Shown here piece by piece: positions 24,505 through 33,186 of a stretch of 64,000 bases of DNA (position 1 is its first letter; every line of letters begins with the position of its first letter). Under the pieces are notes generated by a model. It saw only the letters and a list, made by a program, of their open reading frames with translations. It did not search any database and had not been told where the DNA came from. The DNA comes from Spartinivicinus poritis (GTDB lineage: Bacteria; Pseudomonadota; Gammaproteobacteria; Pseudomonadales; Zooshikellaceae). Position numbers and translations under genes: made by a program. The DNA is taken from the NCBI RefSeq assembly GCF_028858535.1, contig NZ_JAPMOU010000010.1, positions 62,001 to 126,000 of the forward strand, in the 5' to 3' direction.

Positions 24505-25359
24505 TTAATGCAAAAAGCTAAACAACTGCCGCCTAAATTGCTTGGCTATAGGACTTCCAGCCCCCAACAAATCAAATACCTGAATCATTAGTTTTTGGGC
24601 AGCACCTTCATCAAACTGCTTATCTTTACGTAAAATTGCCATCAACGCTGTTAATGCAGACTCAAATTCATCATCCAGCACCTGATGTATAGCTAGCTGA
24701 TAAATTAAGCTTAAATTATCTTGATCCTTACTCAGCAACTCCTCTAACTCTCCTCGCTTGGGTAATTCTGCCGCTAGCTCATAAAAACCCAGCTTTGCCT
24801 TTGGCTGAGCAATTCCTGGCGTATCTTCTGGAATAGTTGCCATGACTTGCTTAGCATCATCAATTCGTCCTTGACGCAATAGAATATTTGTCATCATCAC
24901 CCGCAAGCTGTGATTATTCGGCTCTTGTTGTAAAAGTTGCTGTAAAAGGTCCAGCGCTTGTTGTATTTCACCGGCTTCAACTAACTGATCAACTTGCAGT
25001 TTAATCCGATCAGCAGGACTCATAGTCACTTCATCCAGTACTTTACGTAACTCGCTCTCTTGCTGGAGACCTGTAAAATCGTTAACCAATTGGCCTTGAA
25101 AAATAAGCTTGAGAGATGGAAGACTACGCACCCCTAGATGCTGTGCAAGAGCAGGCTCTCTATCTGCATCTATTTTGGCAACAACAAATTTACCTTGGTA
25201 TTCAGCAGCCAGTTTTTCCAAAATAGGGAGTTGAGCTTTACATGGCTGACACCAATCTGCCCACACATCAATTAATACAGGTACTTCCTGGGATTTTTCC
25301 AAAACGTCAGACTGAAAAGTCTGGGTTGTGACCTCAAAAATATGAGGATTATCAGACAT
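24505..25359 (-). CDS. cnoX: Thioredoxin-domain co-chaperone CnoX (YbbN)
   Basis: 284 residues from the ATG at 25359, with GTGAAAGGT before it; a GTG three codons earlier is possible. The thioredoxin domain (about 1-110) carries VWADWCQPCKAQLPIL (about 28-43) with a complete CxxC. The C-terminal half is TPR-like, with QALDLLQQLLQQEPNNHSL and RQGRIDDAKQVMATIPED. The family chaperones oxidation-damaged proteins and hands them to DnaK or GroEL. E. coli CnoX lacks an active CxxC, so this protein could also act as an oxidoreductase. Confidence 0.9.
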   Translation of the reverse strand: MSDNPHIFEVTTQTFQSDVLEKSQEVPVLIDVWADWCQPCKAQLPILEKLAAEYQGKFVVAKIDADREPALAQHLGVRSLPSLKLIFQGQLVNDFTGLQQESELRKVLDEVTMSPADRIKLQVDQLVEAGEIQQALDLLQQLLQQEPNNHSLRVMMTNILLRQGRIDDAKQVMATIPEDTPGIAQPKAKLGFYELAAELPKRGELEELLSKDQDNLSLIYQLAIHQVLDDEFESALTALMAILRKDKQFDEGAAQKLMIQVFDLLGAGSPIAKQFRRQLFSFLH

Positions 25360-25487
25360 ACCTTTCACCTTAAATTTTAGTTATAGCACTGGCTACTATT
25401 CTAATGAAAAAGCAAGCGACTATCAGCCTTCTTAAACAACTAGGGCTTTCGTCATCAAACTTTCGTTAAATCATAAAATTGTCATCT

Positions 25488-25522
25488 TTACCCACAGAAT
25501 CTGTGGATAACCTTGTGGATCA
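25488..25522. promoter_or_regulatory. Cluster of DnaA-box-like sites
   Basis: TTACCCACA (25488-25496, plus), TGTGGATAA (25502-25510, an exact TTATCCACA box on minus) and TGTGGATCA (25514-25522, minus). The first two form the inverted repeat CCACAG-AAT-CTGTGG (25492-25506). A further TTATACACA lies at 25712-25720. Two GATC sites are close by. The role could be DnaA-dependent regulation or titration. Confidence 0.45.
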
Positions 25523-25764
25523 CTGACTAAGATCCAGCGCTATAGCTTGTCTATACTATCTCTTTAACAGTTTGCATACTTTTTCAGCACAACAATATTT
25601 GTACTTAATTTTCAATAGTTTACTCTTTTTAGCTAAGCAAAACTTTAACTGTTCAACAAGCACTCAGCCAAGCATTCTAAGTCATTTATTGGCTACACTA
25701 ATTCAGTAGACTTATACACAGCATTTAGCAAAAGTTTTACTTTTCATAATCAATCCATCAAATA

Positions 25765-25794
25765 CCAAAAAGCCAGCAATTGCTGGCTTTTTGG
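25765..25794. terminator. purC terminator (perfect 30-bp palindrome)
   Basis: CCAAAAAGCCAGCAA followed directly by its exact reverse complement TTGCTGGCTTTTTGG. The stem ends in a T-tract in both directions, and it lies 31 bp past the purC stop codon. Confidence 0.88.
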
Positions 25795-25825
25795 TCAGTT
25801 TTCACTTTTGACAACCGCTTAGGTA

Positions 25826-26539
25826 TTAATCAAAGTTGACACCCAAGCGCTGACCAACAGCTTCATAGGCTTCAACAACACCACCTAGCCCCTGTCTAAA
25901 GCGGTCTTTATCCAGTTTTTCACGGGTATCTTTATCCCACAACCGGCAACCGTCTGGTGTAAATTCATCACCTAATACGACTCGTCCTTTATATATACCA
26001 AATTCCAGCTTGTAATCAACCAAGAGCAAACCAGCCTCAGCAAATAATGCCTTTAATACATCATTTACTTTAAAGGTCAGTTCCTTCATTACTTCAATAT
26101 ACTCTGCTTTAGCCCAGCCAAATGATTCAATATGGTATTCATTGATCATTGGGTCGCCTAAATCATCATTTTTCAGGAAAAATTCAAACGTTGGCGGGTT
26201 TAGGTCTAGCCCTTCTTGCACACCCAGTCTACGACAAATGCTGCCTGCTGAGATATTACGTACCACACATTCAACTGGCACCATATCCAAGCGCTTAACC
26301 AGTGACTCCTGGTCTGACAAGAGTCGATCCATTTGAGTTGGAATACCAGCTTCTTCCAGCTTCTGCATAATATAGGCATTAAACTTATTATTAACCATCC
26401 CTTTACGGTCTAGCTGTGCCGTTTTTTTACCATCAAATGCAGAGGTATCATTACGAAAATAAAGAATTAAACGATCAGGGTCATCAGTTGTATAAACAGA
26501 TTTAGCCTTGCCTTTATACAACTCTTCACGCTTTTCCAT
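25826..26539 (-). CDS. purC: Phosphoribosylaminoimidazole-succinocarboxamide synthase (SAICAR synthetase)
   Basis: 237 residues from the ATG at 26539 ([18 protein letters not shown]), with GGAG upstream; an earlier in-frame GTG would add four residues. Diagnostic PurC motifs are [40 protein letters not shown] and [10 protein letters not shown]. The enzyme joins aspartate to CAIR in purine synthesis. It sits downstream of bamC and dapA on the same strand, but terminator-like hairpins separate it from both neighbours, so it is probably its own unit. Confidence 0.97.
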   Translation of the reverse strand: MEKREELYKGKAKSVYTTDDPDRLILYFRNDTSAFDGKKTAQLDRKGMVNNKFNAYIMQKLEEAGIPTQMDRLLSDQESLVKRLDMVPVECVVRNISAGSICRRLGVQEGLDLNPPTFEFFLKNDDLGDPMINEYHIESFGWAKAEYIEVMKELTFKVNDVLKALFAEAGLLLVDYKLEFGIYKGRVVLGDEFTPDGCRLWDKDTREKLDKDRFRQGLGGVVEAYEAVGQRLGVNFD

Positions 26540-26659
26540 TATCAACTCCACCCATTTAAACCCTAAAAAAACCTATGGATTATAGTGCACCTTAATACTA
26601 TTAGCTAATGTATAGCGCTAGTAGACAGATACATTATTAAGTTTTCAACAACAAACAAA

Positions 26660-26681
26660 AACTCCGGCAAAAGCCGGAGTT
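26660..26681 (-). terminator. Terminator of the dapA-bamC operon
   Basis: AACTCCGGC / GCCGGAGTT, a perfect 9-bp stem with a 4-nt loop. On the minus strand it runs into TTTGTTTG. It follows the bamC stop codon by about 18 bp. Confidence 0.88.
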
Positions 26682-26699
26682 GAAGATTAGATAAGTTAG

Positions 26700-27842
26700 C
26701 TAGCCAAGATGCTCTTTGATCAGCTGCAACAGTTGCTGACTAACACTGGTCGGGGCAATGGTATTAATATTCCGCTCCACGGATACTTGAACCTCATCAT
26801 TAAATGGTGTTAGACGAATCTGATAGGTTTCTTGCCCTTCAGTGACAGCCTCTTCTTCATCACCCCCCAAAATGCCAGAGAAAAAGCCTTCTTCTTGCTT
26901 TTCTGGAACTGGCTGCTGCTCTGCATCTAGTGCAATATAAAACAGACCTGCGGTCCGGTTTTTATCTGTAACTCTAACATTGGCTGCTTTAAGTGCATCA
27001 GCAACTGAAGTCCAAGCCAAGCCAAAGCCAGTTTTAAGTAATAAAATCGGATTACCATTACCATCCTGCTCAATAAAGGCTCGATCAGTGACAGGGAGGT
27101 TTTGATCAACCAAACCAACGGATGTTTTTGCAGCCCGGGTTAAATAAAGCAGCAGTTCATTTAGCATGCCTGCTGAAAGGGAGTCAGTGCGTTTAGCCAG
27201 CTTTTCCCAAGGTACTTGCTTGCCTTCTTCAACTGCTTCATGAGCTTCGCGTACATGTTGAAGAAAATATCGGGTCTCTCCTGGCACTTCACTATCAACG
27301 ATGGTCAGCTTAAATTTATCTGTTGCCAGCTCGTCGTCTTCATCTCCAATAACACCCAAAATAAACTGACCGATAACATCTTGCTCACTATAGGATTTTG
27401 GGCGAATCCAATCAGTCTCAATAACCCCTGACGATTGATCAGCTGTTACCAATGGCACCTTATTATCTTTCCAAAACTCAACTAATAATGGCCAAACTTC
27501 TTGTTTTGATTTATTCGTCACTAGCCAGCGCAACTGACCTGACTTTTCAACACGAAACTCATTGGTTTCTGCCCGAACAACCACCCGTTCAGGTCTTGGC
27601 AAAATAAACTCTTTAGGCGGCTGTACTGACCCTCTGATTGCGGGTACCACCATAACCTCTTCAGTTGACTTGCCATCTAGCTCTTCTGGAATATTAAGAC
27701 GAGGGTAAGATTTTGCCTTTAAGTAATCATTAGATCGGTCACGAATATAACCGCCTTCTCCTACAACACCACAAGCAGACAGCGTTGCTGCTGCCAACAG
27801 CAATGCCAATGGTTTGGTTATTCCTTGATATACTCTGGTCAT
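26700..27842 (-). CDS. bamC: Outer membrane protein assembly factor BamC (NlpB) lipoprotein
   Basis: 380 residues from the ATG at 27842. Type II signal: LALLLAAATLSAC, with the lipidated cysteine at about residue 24. The BamC-like region follows, with an unstructured N-terminus containing YLKAKSYPRLNIPEELDGK and two helix-grip domains (about 100-215 and 250-380). BamC is an accessory subunit of the BamABCDE beta-barrel assembly complex. It starts 17 bp after dapA ends, in the conserved dapA-bamC pair. The acidic EEGFFSGILGGDEEEAV insert near residue 320 is probably a loop. Confidence 0.9.
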   Translation of the reverse strand: MTRVYQGITKPLALLLAAATLSACGVVGEGGYIRDRSNDYLKAKSYPRLNIPEELDGKSTEEVMVVPAIRGSVQPPKEFILPRPERVVVRAETNEFRVEKSGQLRWLVTNKSKQEVWPLLVEFWKDNKVPLVTADQSSGVIETDWIRPKSYSEQDVIGQFILGVIGDEDDELATDKFKLTIVDSEVPGETRYFLQHVREAHEAVEEGKQVPWEKLAKRTDSLSAGMLNELLLYLTRAAKTSVGLVDQNLPVTDRAFIEQDGNGNPILLLKTGFGLAWTSVADALKAANVRVTDKNRTAGLFYIALDAEQQPVPEKQEEGFFSGILGGDEEEAVTEGQETYQIRLTPFNDEVQVSVERNINTIAPTSVSQQLLQLIKEHLG

Positions 27843-27859
27843 TAACAATCAGCCTCCCC

Positions 27860-28750
27860 CTACAGTCTTGATTTACTCACTAAGCCAACATGTTCCATAG
27901 CGGCTTTCAATGGCTGGTGAAATTCCGGGGAAAGCTCAGTTAATGGCAATCGAATACCTGATTGTATTCTACCAAGCTCAGCCAACACCCATTTCACAGG
28001 AATAGGGTTAGACTCTAAAAACAAGGCTTGGTGCAATGGCATCAGTTGCTTATTTAATGCTCTTGCTTGATCGGTTTTACCTGTATTAGCCAGCTGACAA
28101 AGTTCAGCCATTTGCTTAGGGGCTACATTTGCAGTAACAGAGATATTACCTTTTCCACCCAGTAGAATTAACTCCACTGCTGTTTCATCATCACCTGAAA
28201 GCAGTACAAAGTCATCTGGGCACTGATCTAAGATCTGTTTTGCTCTTACCAGATCACCAGTAGCTTCTTTAATACCAATAATATTTGCTAAATCAGCAAG
28301 CCTGGCAACAGTCTCTGGTAACATATCCACTGCAGTACGGCCAGGTACATTATACAGCAGTTGAGGAATATCAACCGCTTTAGCAACATGCGCAAAGTGC
28401 TGGTACAGCCCTTCTTGAGTTGGCTTGTTATAGTACGGCGTTACCAATAAACAGGCATCGGCTCCAGCCTCTTTTGCCTCTTGGGTCAGGACGATAGCCT
28501 CTGTCGTAGAGTTTGCCCCAGTACCAGCAATAACAGGGATCTTCCCTTTCACTTGAGCAACCACCCGTTTAATCACCTGACAGTGTTCAGCAACTGATAA
28601 AGTAGCCGACTCACCTGAGGTACCAACTGCCACAATAGCATCAGTACCCTCAGCTAAATGAAACTCAACAAGCTGATCCAGTGCTTCCCAATCTAGTTCG
28701 CCATTGGGATACATTGGGGTAACCAAAGCAACAATGCTGCCTGTAATCAT
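27860..28750 (-). CDS. dapA: 4-hydroxy-tetrahydrodipicolinate synthase
   Basis: 296 residues from the ATG at 28750 (MITGSIVALVTPM). Class I aldolase features: GTSGESATL (about 43-51), ADACLLVTPYYNKPTQEG, LYNVPGRTAVD (catalytic tyrosine about 133) and IIGIKEATGDL (Schiff-base lysine about 161). It condenses pyruvate with aspartate semialdehyde in the lysine and diaminopimelate pathway. It leads dapA-bamC and is divergent from bcp. In pseudomonads gcvR usually lies between these two genes; here there is only a 333-bp spacer. Confidence 0.97.
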   Translation of the reverse strand: MITGSIVALVTPMYPNGELDWEALDQLVEFHLAEGTDAIVAVGTSGESATLSVAEHCQVIKRVVAQVKGKIPVIAGTGANSTTEAIVLTQEAKEAGADACLLVTPYYNKPTQEGLYQHFAHVAKAVDIPQLLYNVPGRTAVDMLPETVARLADLANIIGIKEATGDLVRAKQILDQCPDDFVLLSGDDETAVELILLGGKGNISVTANVAPKQMAELCQLANTGKTDQARALNKQLMPLHQALFLESNPIPVKWVLAELGRIQSGIRLPLTELSPEFHQPLKAAMEHVGLVSKSRL

Positions 28751-29083
28751 TGGGTGACTCCGTGGTTTAAACTGGGCTAATGTTACTGACCACAACAACC
28801 AAGTACAAGGGATTAAGCCATTTCCTTCAAGAAAAAATAACTTGCTCCGTTTATTTAAAGTAGAATGAGAAAAGTTTCACTTGGAAGCTGTATAAAACGA
28901 CAGGCTCAGTGTATGCTGCAAGCAATAATAAATAAACTGGCCAGAATAGTTTATTGATAAGCTTCAGCAATATTAACGAATTTCATCGCTCAAGTGACTG
29001 CAGCAGCCTCTTTAGCACACGGCAACTGCACCCACGACTAACTATTTATACAACTGAATCGACCAACAAGATAAGGACTTGTT
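28751..29083. other. Divergent dapA-bcp promoter region
   Basis: About 333 bp with no ORF of note. It must contain the promoters of dapA (left) and bcp (right). I see no recognisable operator. The gcvR gene found here in Pseudomonas is absent. Confidence 0.5.
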
Positions 29084-29563
29084 ATGACAGTTGCTTTAGG
29101 ACAACCCGTTCCAGATTTTAAAGCCGCCGCTACTAGCAATAAAGATGTGCTGCTATCTGCACTACAAGGTTACAATGTGGTCTTGTATTTTTACCCTAAA
29201 GACAGCACACCTGGTTGCACCACTGAAGGACAAGACTTTCGAGACCATTACGACGCATTTAAAGCTGCCAAGACGATTATCTTTGGTGTGTCTAGAGACA
29301 GTCTGAAATCCCATGAAAACTTTAAAGCTAAACAAAGCTTTCCTTTTGAGCTTATTTCAGACCCTGACGAAGCACTATGTCAGTTATTTGATGTAATCAA
29401 ACTCAAAAATATGTATGGGAAACAAGTACTAGGTATTGAGCGAAGTACATTTATCATTGATAAAAAAGGGAACCTTCATAAAGAATGGCGCAAAGTTTCT
29501 GTTGCTGGCCATGTGCAAGAAGTACTGAATGTAGTGAATACACTCAATCAAATTCAGGACTAG
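29084..29563 (+). CDS. bcp: Thioredoxin-dependent thiol peroxidase (BCP/PrxQ-type peroxiredoxin)
   Basis: 159 residues with a good AAGGA ribosome binding site. The peroxidatic motif is YPKDSTPGCTTEGQDFRD, with Cys at residue 45. The resolving cysteine found five residues later in E. coli Bcp is glutamine here (residue 50). The only other cysteine is in EALCQLF (about 105), so the enzyme probably works as a 1-Cys or atypical peroxiredoxin. It reduces hydrogen peroxide and organic hydroperoxides in the cytosol. It is monocistronic with a bidirectional terminator. Confidence 0.93.
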   Translation: MTVALGQPVPDFKAAATSNKDVLLSALQGYNVVLYFYPKDSTPGCTTEGQDFRDHYDAFKAAKTIIFGVSRDSLKSHENFKAKQSFPFELISDPDEALCQLFDVIKLKNMYGKQVLGIERSTFIIDKKGNLHKEWRKVSVAGHVQEVLNVVNTLNQIQD

Positions 29564-29599
29564 GCCCAACTTATAGTGGCGAGCCTAATTGAATAATAA

Positions 29600-29630
29600 A
29601 AAGGTGCTAGCAATCATTGTTAGCACCTTT
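29600..29630. terminator. Bidirectional terminator bcp/perM-like
   Basis: AAAGGTGCTA / TAGCACCTTT, a perfect 10-bp stem with an 11-nt loop. On the minus strand it continues TTTTTATTATT, so it serves the leftward transporter unit as well as bcp. Confidence 0.85.
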
Positions 29631-29689
29631 CTGGGTCAAGTTGATTAGCCCTATTTCTGGATCCAATCGAACTTCAATATAATTAGTAC

Positions 29690-30778
29690 TTAGGCGGTAT
29701 CTATTTTTTCTTCATTATGATTATTTTGGTCTTGATGTCGGGGCCAGGCAGACATTATTGCTTTGAGCAATGTAGCCAGCGGTATAGCAAAAAACACACC
29801 CCAGAACCCCCATAAACCACCAAACACTAACACAGCAACAATTATCGCTACAGGATGTAAATTAACTGCTTCCGAAAACAGCAGCGGCACTAATACGTTA
29901 CCATCAAGTGCTTGAATAATACCGTAAGCAACCATCAGAATAATAAAGTCATTACCCCACCCCCACTGGAAGAAGCCGATCAGAGCCACTGGAATTGTCA
30001 CAACAGCCGCACCAATATAAGGAACAATGACTGAAAGCCCTACCAGCAAGCCCAGTAAAGCAGCATAATTCACCCCTAAAAAAGCAAATACAATATATGT
30101 CACCGCTCCAACAATAAAGATCTCAATTACCTTACCTCTCACATAATTGGCAATTTGGTCATTCATTTCATCCGCCACTTGCTTCATCAGTGGGCGATTT
30201 CTAGGCAGCAACGAGGTAAACCAGTTAAGCATTAACTCTCGGTCTTTCAAGAAAAAGAACACCAAAATAGGTACTAAAACAAGGTAAATCAGCAGTCCAA
30301 CAAAGTTAGGCAGCAAAGTTAAAGAGAAAGACAGTACCTTTTGGCCTAGCCCTCCGAGCTGCTCACTTGCTTCACCAATCCACAGACCCACTTGTTCAGG
30401 AGAAATAAAATCAGGATATCGTTGGGGCAACAACAGGAGCAACTTACGCCCTTTTTGTAGCATCCTTGGCAGCTCATCCACTAGGTTAGTCACCTGCTCC
30501 CATACCAGAGGAAATAACACAAATAAAATAACAATGAAAAGAGTGAGAAATATTAAGAAAACAATATTAACCGACCAGATATGCCTAACTGATTTGCGCT
30601 CTAGGAAAGCAACTAAACCTTGTAGCAAAAAAGCCAATACAGCACTTGCTAATACAGGAGCTAAGATACTGCCCATTGTTAAAATAATTGCAAAGCCAAT
30701 CACTAGCAGCAGGGTCAACAGAATGGCTTCTTCGTCAGAAAAATAACGTGCCAGCCAGCCTTTAAAAACATTTAACAT
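29690..30778 (-). CDS. AI-2E family transporter (PerM/YdgG-like membrane protein)
   Basis: 362 residues with about eight transmembrane segments: two at about 18-38 and 41-58, one at about 68-90, one at about 150-175, then a cluster from about 210 to 345. YVRGKVIEIFIVGAVTYIVF and VPYIGAAVVTIPVALIGF are typical of the family. Members export small molecules or ions (AI-2, Na+/H+ in some cases). The substrate here is unknown. It begins 9 bp after the tusA-like gene on the same strand, an arrangement shared with Pseudomonas. Confidence 0.88.
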   Translation of the reverse strand: MLNVFKGWLARYFSDEEAILLTLLLVIGFAIILTMGSILAPVLASAVLAFLLQGLVAFLERKSVRHIWSVNIVFLIFLTLFIVILFVLFPLVWEQVTNLVDELPRMLQKGRKLLLLLPQRYPDFISPEQVGLWIGEASEQLGGLGQKVLSFSLTLLPNFVGLLIYLVLVPILVFFFLKDRELMLNWFTSLLPRNRPLMKQVADEMNDQIANYVRGKVIEIFIVGAVTYIVFAFLGVNYAALLGLLVGLSVIVPYIGAAVVTIPVALIGFFQWGWGNDFIILMVAYGIIQALDGNVLVPLLFSEAVNLHPVAIIVAVLVFGGLWGFWGVFFAIPLATLLKAIMSAWPRHQDQNNHNEEKIDTA

Positions 30779-30787
30779 GTATTACCC

Positions 30788-31018
30788 CTAAGCTTTTTGC
30801 AAGATATGGATATAAACATCTGCTTCTTGAGTTGATGAAAGCAACTGATGACCACTTAGTTCACAGTAAGCTTTAAAGTCAGCAACTGAGCCCTGGTCTG
30901 TTGCTTTAACACACAATACTTGTCCACTTTCCATACTAGCTAATAGCTGCTTGGCTTTAAGAAGTGGTAATGGGCAACGTAGCCCAGTCGCATTGAGTTC
31001 ACGATCAATAGTTACCAT
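30788..31018 (-). CDS. TusA family sulfurtransferase
   Basis: 76 residues. The signature GLRCPLPLLKAKQLL (about 13-27) carries the CPxP catalytic cysteine. DFKAYCELSGHQLL follows. TusA-like proteins relay sulfur for tRNA thiolation and molybdenum cofactor assembly. The P. aeruginosa homologue at this locus, PA1006 by memory, affects nitrate respiration and biofilm. It is the first gene of a two-gene unit with the AI-2E transporter. Confidence 0.9.
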   Translation of the reverse strand: MVTIDRELNATGLRCPLPLLKAKQLLASMESGQVLCVKATDQGSVADFKAYCELSGHQLLSSTQEADVYIHILQKA

Positions 31019-31641
31019 TAATCAACTATCCTCGTTAGATTGGCATGGAACTCTTCAGGCACTTTTTGTGCCCAATAAAATTACAAGAGAAAAAGGACAC
31101 CTCTAATAATTGTTTGCTATCTCTGGCCTTCTGGTAAATTCACAATCGAGGCGTTGTTTTGAAGGCATGCTGGAGGCCTGTCGAAAAGCAACAACACCGA
31201 ATGTGGGTTTACCAGAAGGGCCTGAAAGGTGCTGCCTGACTAGCTCTTACACTGTATTGGCTTGCTTGGAAAGGCAACAGCCTTACACTTCGTAAGCCGC
31301 CTTGTGCAAGAACCCGTCAGGTTGCACAGAGACCATAAATAATTATTAGAGGTGCCCATGTCATTATTTAGAGAATTAACCATTTGCGCAATAGTAGTTG
31401 CTCGTTAATAATGGCGGATGGTAAACCCTCAAAATGAGGATAGTTTTATTCGGTGTGGCAAATGTTACTCCAAATAAGCTAAAAATGTAGCTAAAGGTAA
31501 TAAAACCATCTTCAGCTGCTTACGAATGAAACAGATTAACCAGCCAGGCTGGCACAGTAAATTGTTGCAAAATGCACTATTAACAATAAGGGTACCTTAG
31601 TATTTTATTTTCGGTTTCCTTCTAATCCAAAGAAAATAGCT
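31019..31641. other. tusA-bepA divergent gap containing a MITE-like element
   Basis: About 620 bp. A 263-bp family B element fills 31095-31357. The remaining 280 bp before bepA are AT-rich, hold no ORF with a ribosome binding site, and presumably include the bepA promoter. Confidence 0.5.
31095..31357. repeat. MITE-like element, family B, copy 1 (263 bp)
   Basis: The terminal inverted repeats are GGACACCTCTAATAATT at the left and GGGCACCTCTAATAATT read inward from the right, and the match continues imperfectly through TCTCTG about 30 bp in. Inside, CCTTCTGGTAAA and TTTACCAGAAGG form a second inverted pair. A 162-bp copy lacking about 90 bp of the interior lies at 48059-48220. The 61-codon open frame inside has no ribosome binding site. 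Confidence 0.82.
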
Positions 31642-33093
31642 ATGTCTATGCGCAGACTCCTTATTCTTGTTTATTGTTTTACCTTTTTATTCAGCCATAT
31701 ATCTACCAGCTATGCAGATAATGGCCTACCTAGCTTGGGGGACTCCACCTCTAGCGTGGTATCTCCTGAAAAAGAACACCTGCTTGGCAGGGCGTGGCTG
31801 CAAAATTTACGCAGCCAAGTAAAAACGATTAGCGACCCCGAATTAAAGGCTTATGTAGAAAACTTGATTTACCGCTTGGTTGAAACCAGCCAAGTGCAAG
31901 ACCGCCGCTTAGAAGTCGTTATTGTTGATAGTCCAGAACTTAATGCCTTTGCTGTTCCAGGAGGCATCATTGGTATCAATGCTGGCTTATTTTTATATGC
32001 AGAAACAGAGCAGCAGTTTGCTTCTGTACTGGCTCACGAGCTTGCTCACTTGAGCCAGCGTCACTTTGCCCGCAGCATTGAGGCTGCTAAGCGACAACGG
32101 GCGCCTATGTTAGCGGCCACCTTGGCCAGTGTGGTGTTATTGGCTGCAGGTGGTGGTGATGCTGGTCTTGCCGCAATAGCCTCGACTCATGCTGCAGCAC
32201 TACAAAACCAGCTAAGCTATAGTCGTCAGCATGAACAGGAAGCAGATCGTATAGGCATTCAAAATCTTGTTAAGGCAGGAATGGATCCTCGCTCAATGGC
32301 TGCGATGTTTGAGCAAATGAATCGCGCCCAACGTTTTGCAGGGCGCAAACCACCCGAATTCTTACTGACTCACCCAGTTACTGAGAGCCGAATTGCTGAT
32401 ACTAAAAGCCGAGCTGAGCAATATCCAAAGCGGTCAGTAAAGGATAGTCTCAGCTATCACTTGATGCGGACCAAAGTTGAGCTTCATTATGCGCAAACAC
32501 CACAGCTCGCGGCCAAGCGCTTTAATGCAAAAATTAAAAGTGGTAACTCACATTTATCATTTGCTTATCAATATGGCTTAGCACTGGCTTATAACAAGGC
32601 AGGCGATACACAAAAAGCTACTGCAGCACTCGCCCCACTCTTGAAACAACAGTCAGATAACCCACACTATGTCTTATTAAAAAGTAATATTGCGATAACT
32701 GGTCAGCAATACAAGCAGGCTCAACAACAACTAGCGGCAGCACTACGCTACCATGTTAACGACTTTGCCCTGAGTTATACTCAAGCAGAAGCATTTATGG
32801 GAGGGAAACAATATCAGTCTGCTGAAAAAGTATTAAGAAAACTTACTAAGCAACGTCCAACTGACCCAGATATTTGGTATTTATTAGCTGAGACCCAAGG
32901 ATTAGCCAAAAATATTGCCGGTTTACATCAATCGAGAGCAGAATATTTCTTCTTAAATGGCGCTATTGATAAAGCCATTGAACACTTAGAATATGCATTG
33001 AAATTAAGCCAGAAAAGCTTTGCAACCACAGCGAAATTGAAACAGCGAATAAAAGATATGCAAGACTATAAAAACTTAAATTTTAAACTCTAG
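31642..33093 (+). CDS. bepA: BepA-like M48 metalloprotease/chaperone with TPRs
   Basis: 483 residues. The signal peptide covers about residues 1-25 (LLILVYCFTFLFSHISTSYA). The M48 domain has AVPGGIIGINAGLF (about 99-112) and the zinc motif HELAH in VLAHELAHLSQRHF (about 131-144), with HEQEADRIG (about 194-202) giving the third ligand. The C-terminal half (about 275-470) is TPR-like. BepA works in the periplasm at the Bam complex, maturing LptD or degrading stalled outer-membrane proteins. It lies divergently from tusA and convergent with nadA. Confidence 0.93.
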   Translation: MSMRRLLILVYCFTFLFSHISTSYADNGLPSLGDSTSSVVSPEKEHLLGRAWLQNLRSQVKTISDPELKAYVENLIYRLVETSQVQDRRLEVVIVDSPELNAFAVPGGIIGINAGLFLYAETEQQFASVLAHELAHLSQRHFARSIEAAKRQRAPMLAATLASVVLLAAGGGDAGLAAIASTHAAALQNQLSYSRQHEQEADRIGIQNLVKAGMDPRSMAAMFEQMNRAQRFAGRKPPEFLLTHPVTESRIADTKSRAEQYPKRSVKDSLSYHLMRTKVELHYAQTPQLAAKRFNAKIKSGNSHLSFAYQYGLALAYNKAGDTQKATAALAPLLKQQSDNPHYVLLKSNIAITGQQYKQAQQQLAAALRYHVNDFALSYTQAEAFMGGKQYQSAEKVLRKLTKQRPTDPDIWYLLAETQGLAKNIAGLHQSRAEYFFLNGAIDKAIEHLEYALKLSQKSFATTAKLKQRIKDMQDYKNLNFKL

Positions 33094-33186
33094 TCCACTT
33101 CGCTTTCGATATACATTGCTTGTTTTCTATCTTGATTATTATTCGAAAAAGATAAACAGATAGCCACAAGCAATGCTGTTTTACTT

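Larger units (their letters stand above)
25360..25825. other. cnoX-purC intergenic region with DnaA-box-like cluster
   Basis: About 466 bp, AT-rich, without a gene. It contains a cluster of three DnaA-box-like 9-mers within 35 bp (25488-25522), a fourth at 25712-25720, and the purC terminator palindrome at 25765-25794. The cnoX promoter must lie near 25380-25450. Confidence 0.55.

Noticed and set aside
25488-25720. Calling this the chromosomal replication origin
   Set aside because: DnaA-box-like sites alone are not sufficient. The flanking genes are not those of known gammaproteobacterial origins and no skew can be measured in 64 kb.
31110-31295. A 61-codon frame inside the family B element
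   Set aside because: It is explained by the repeat and has no ribosome binding site. The shorter copy at 48059 does not preserve the frame.
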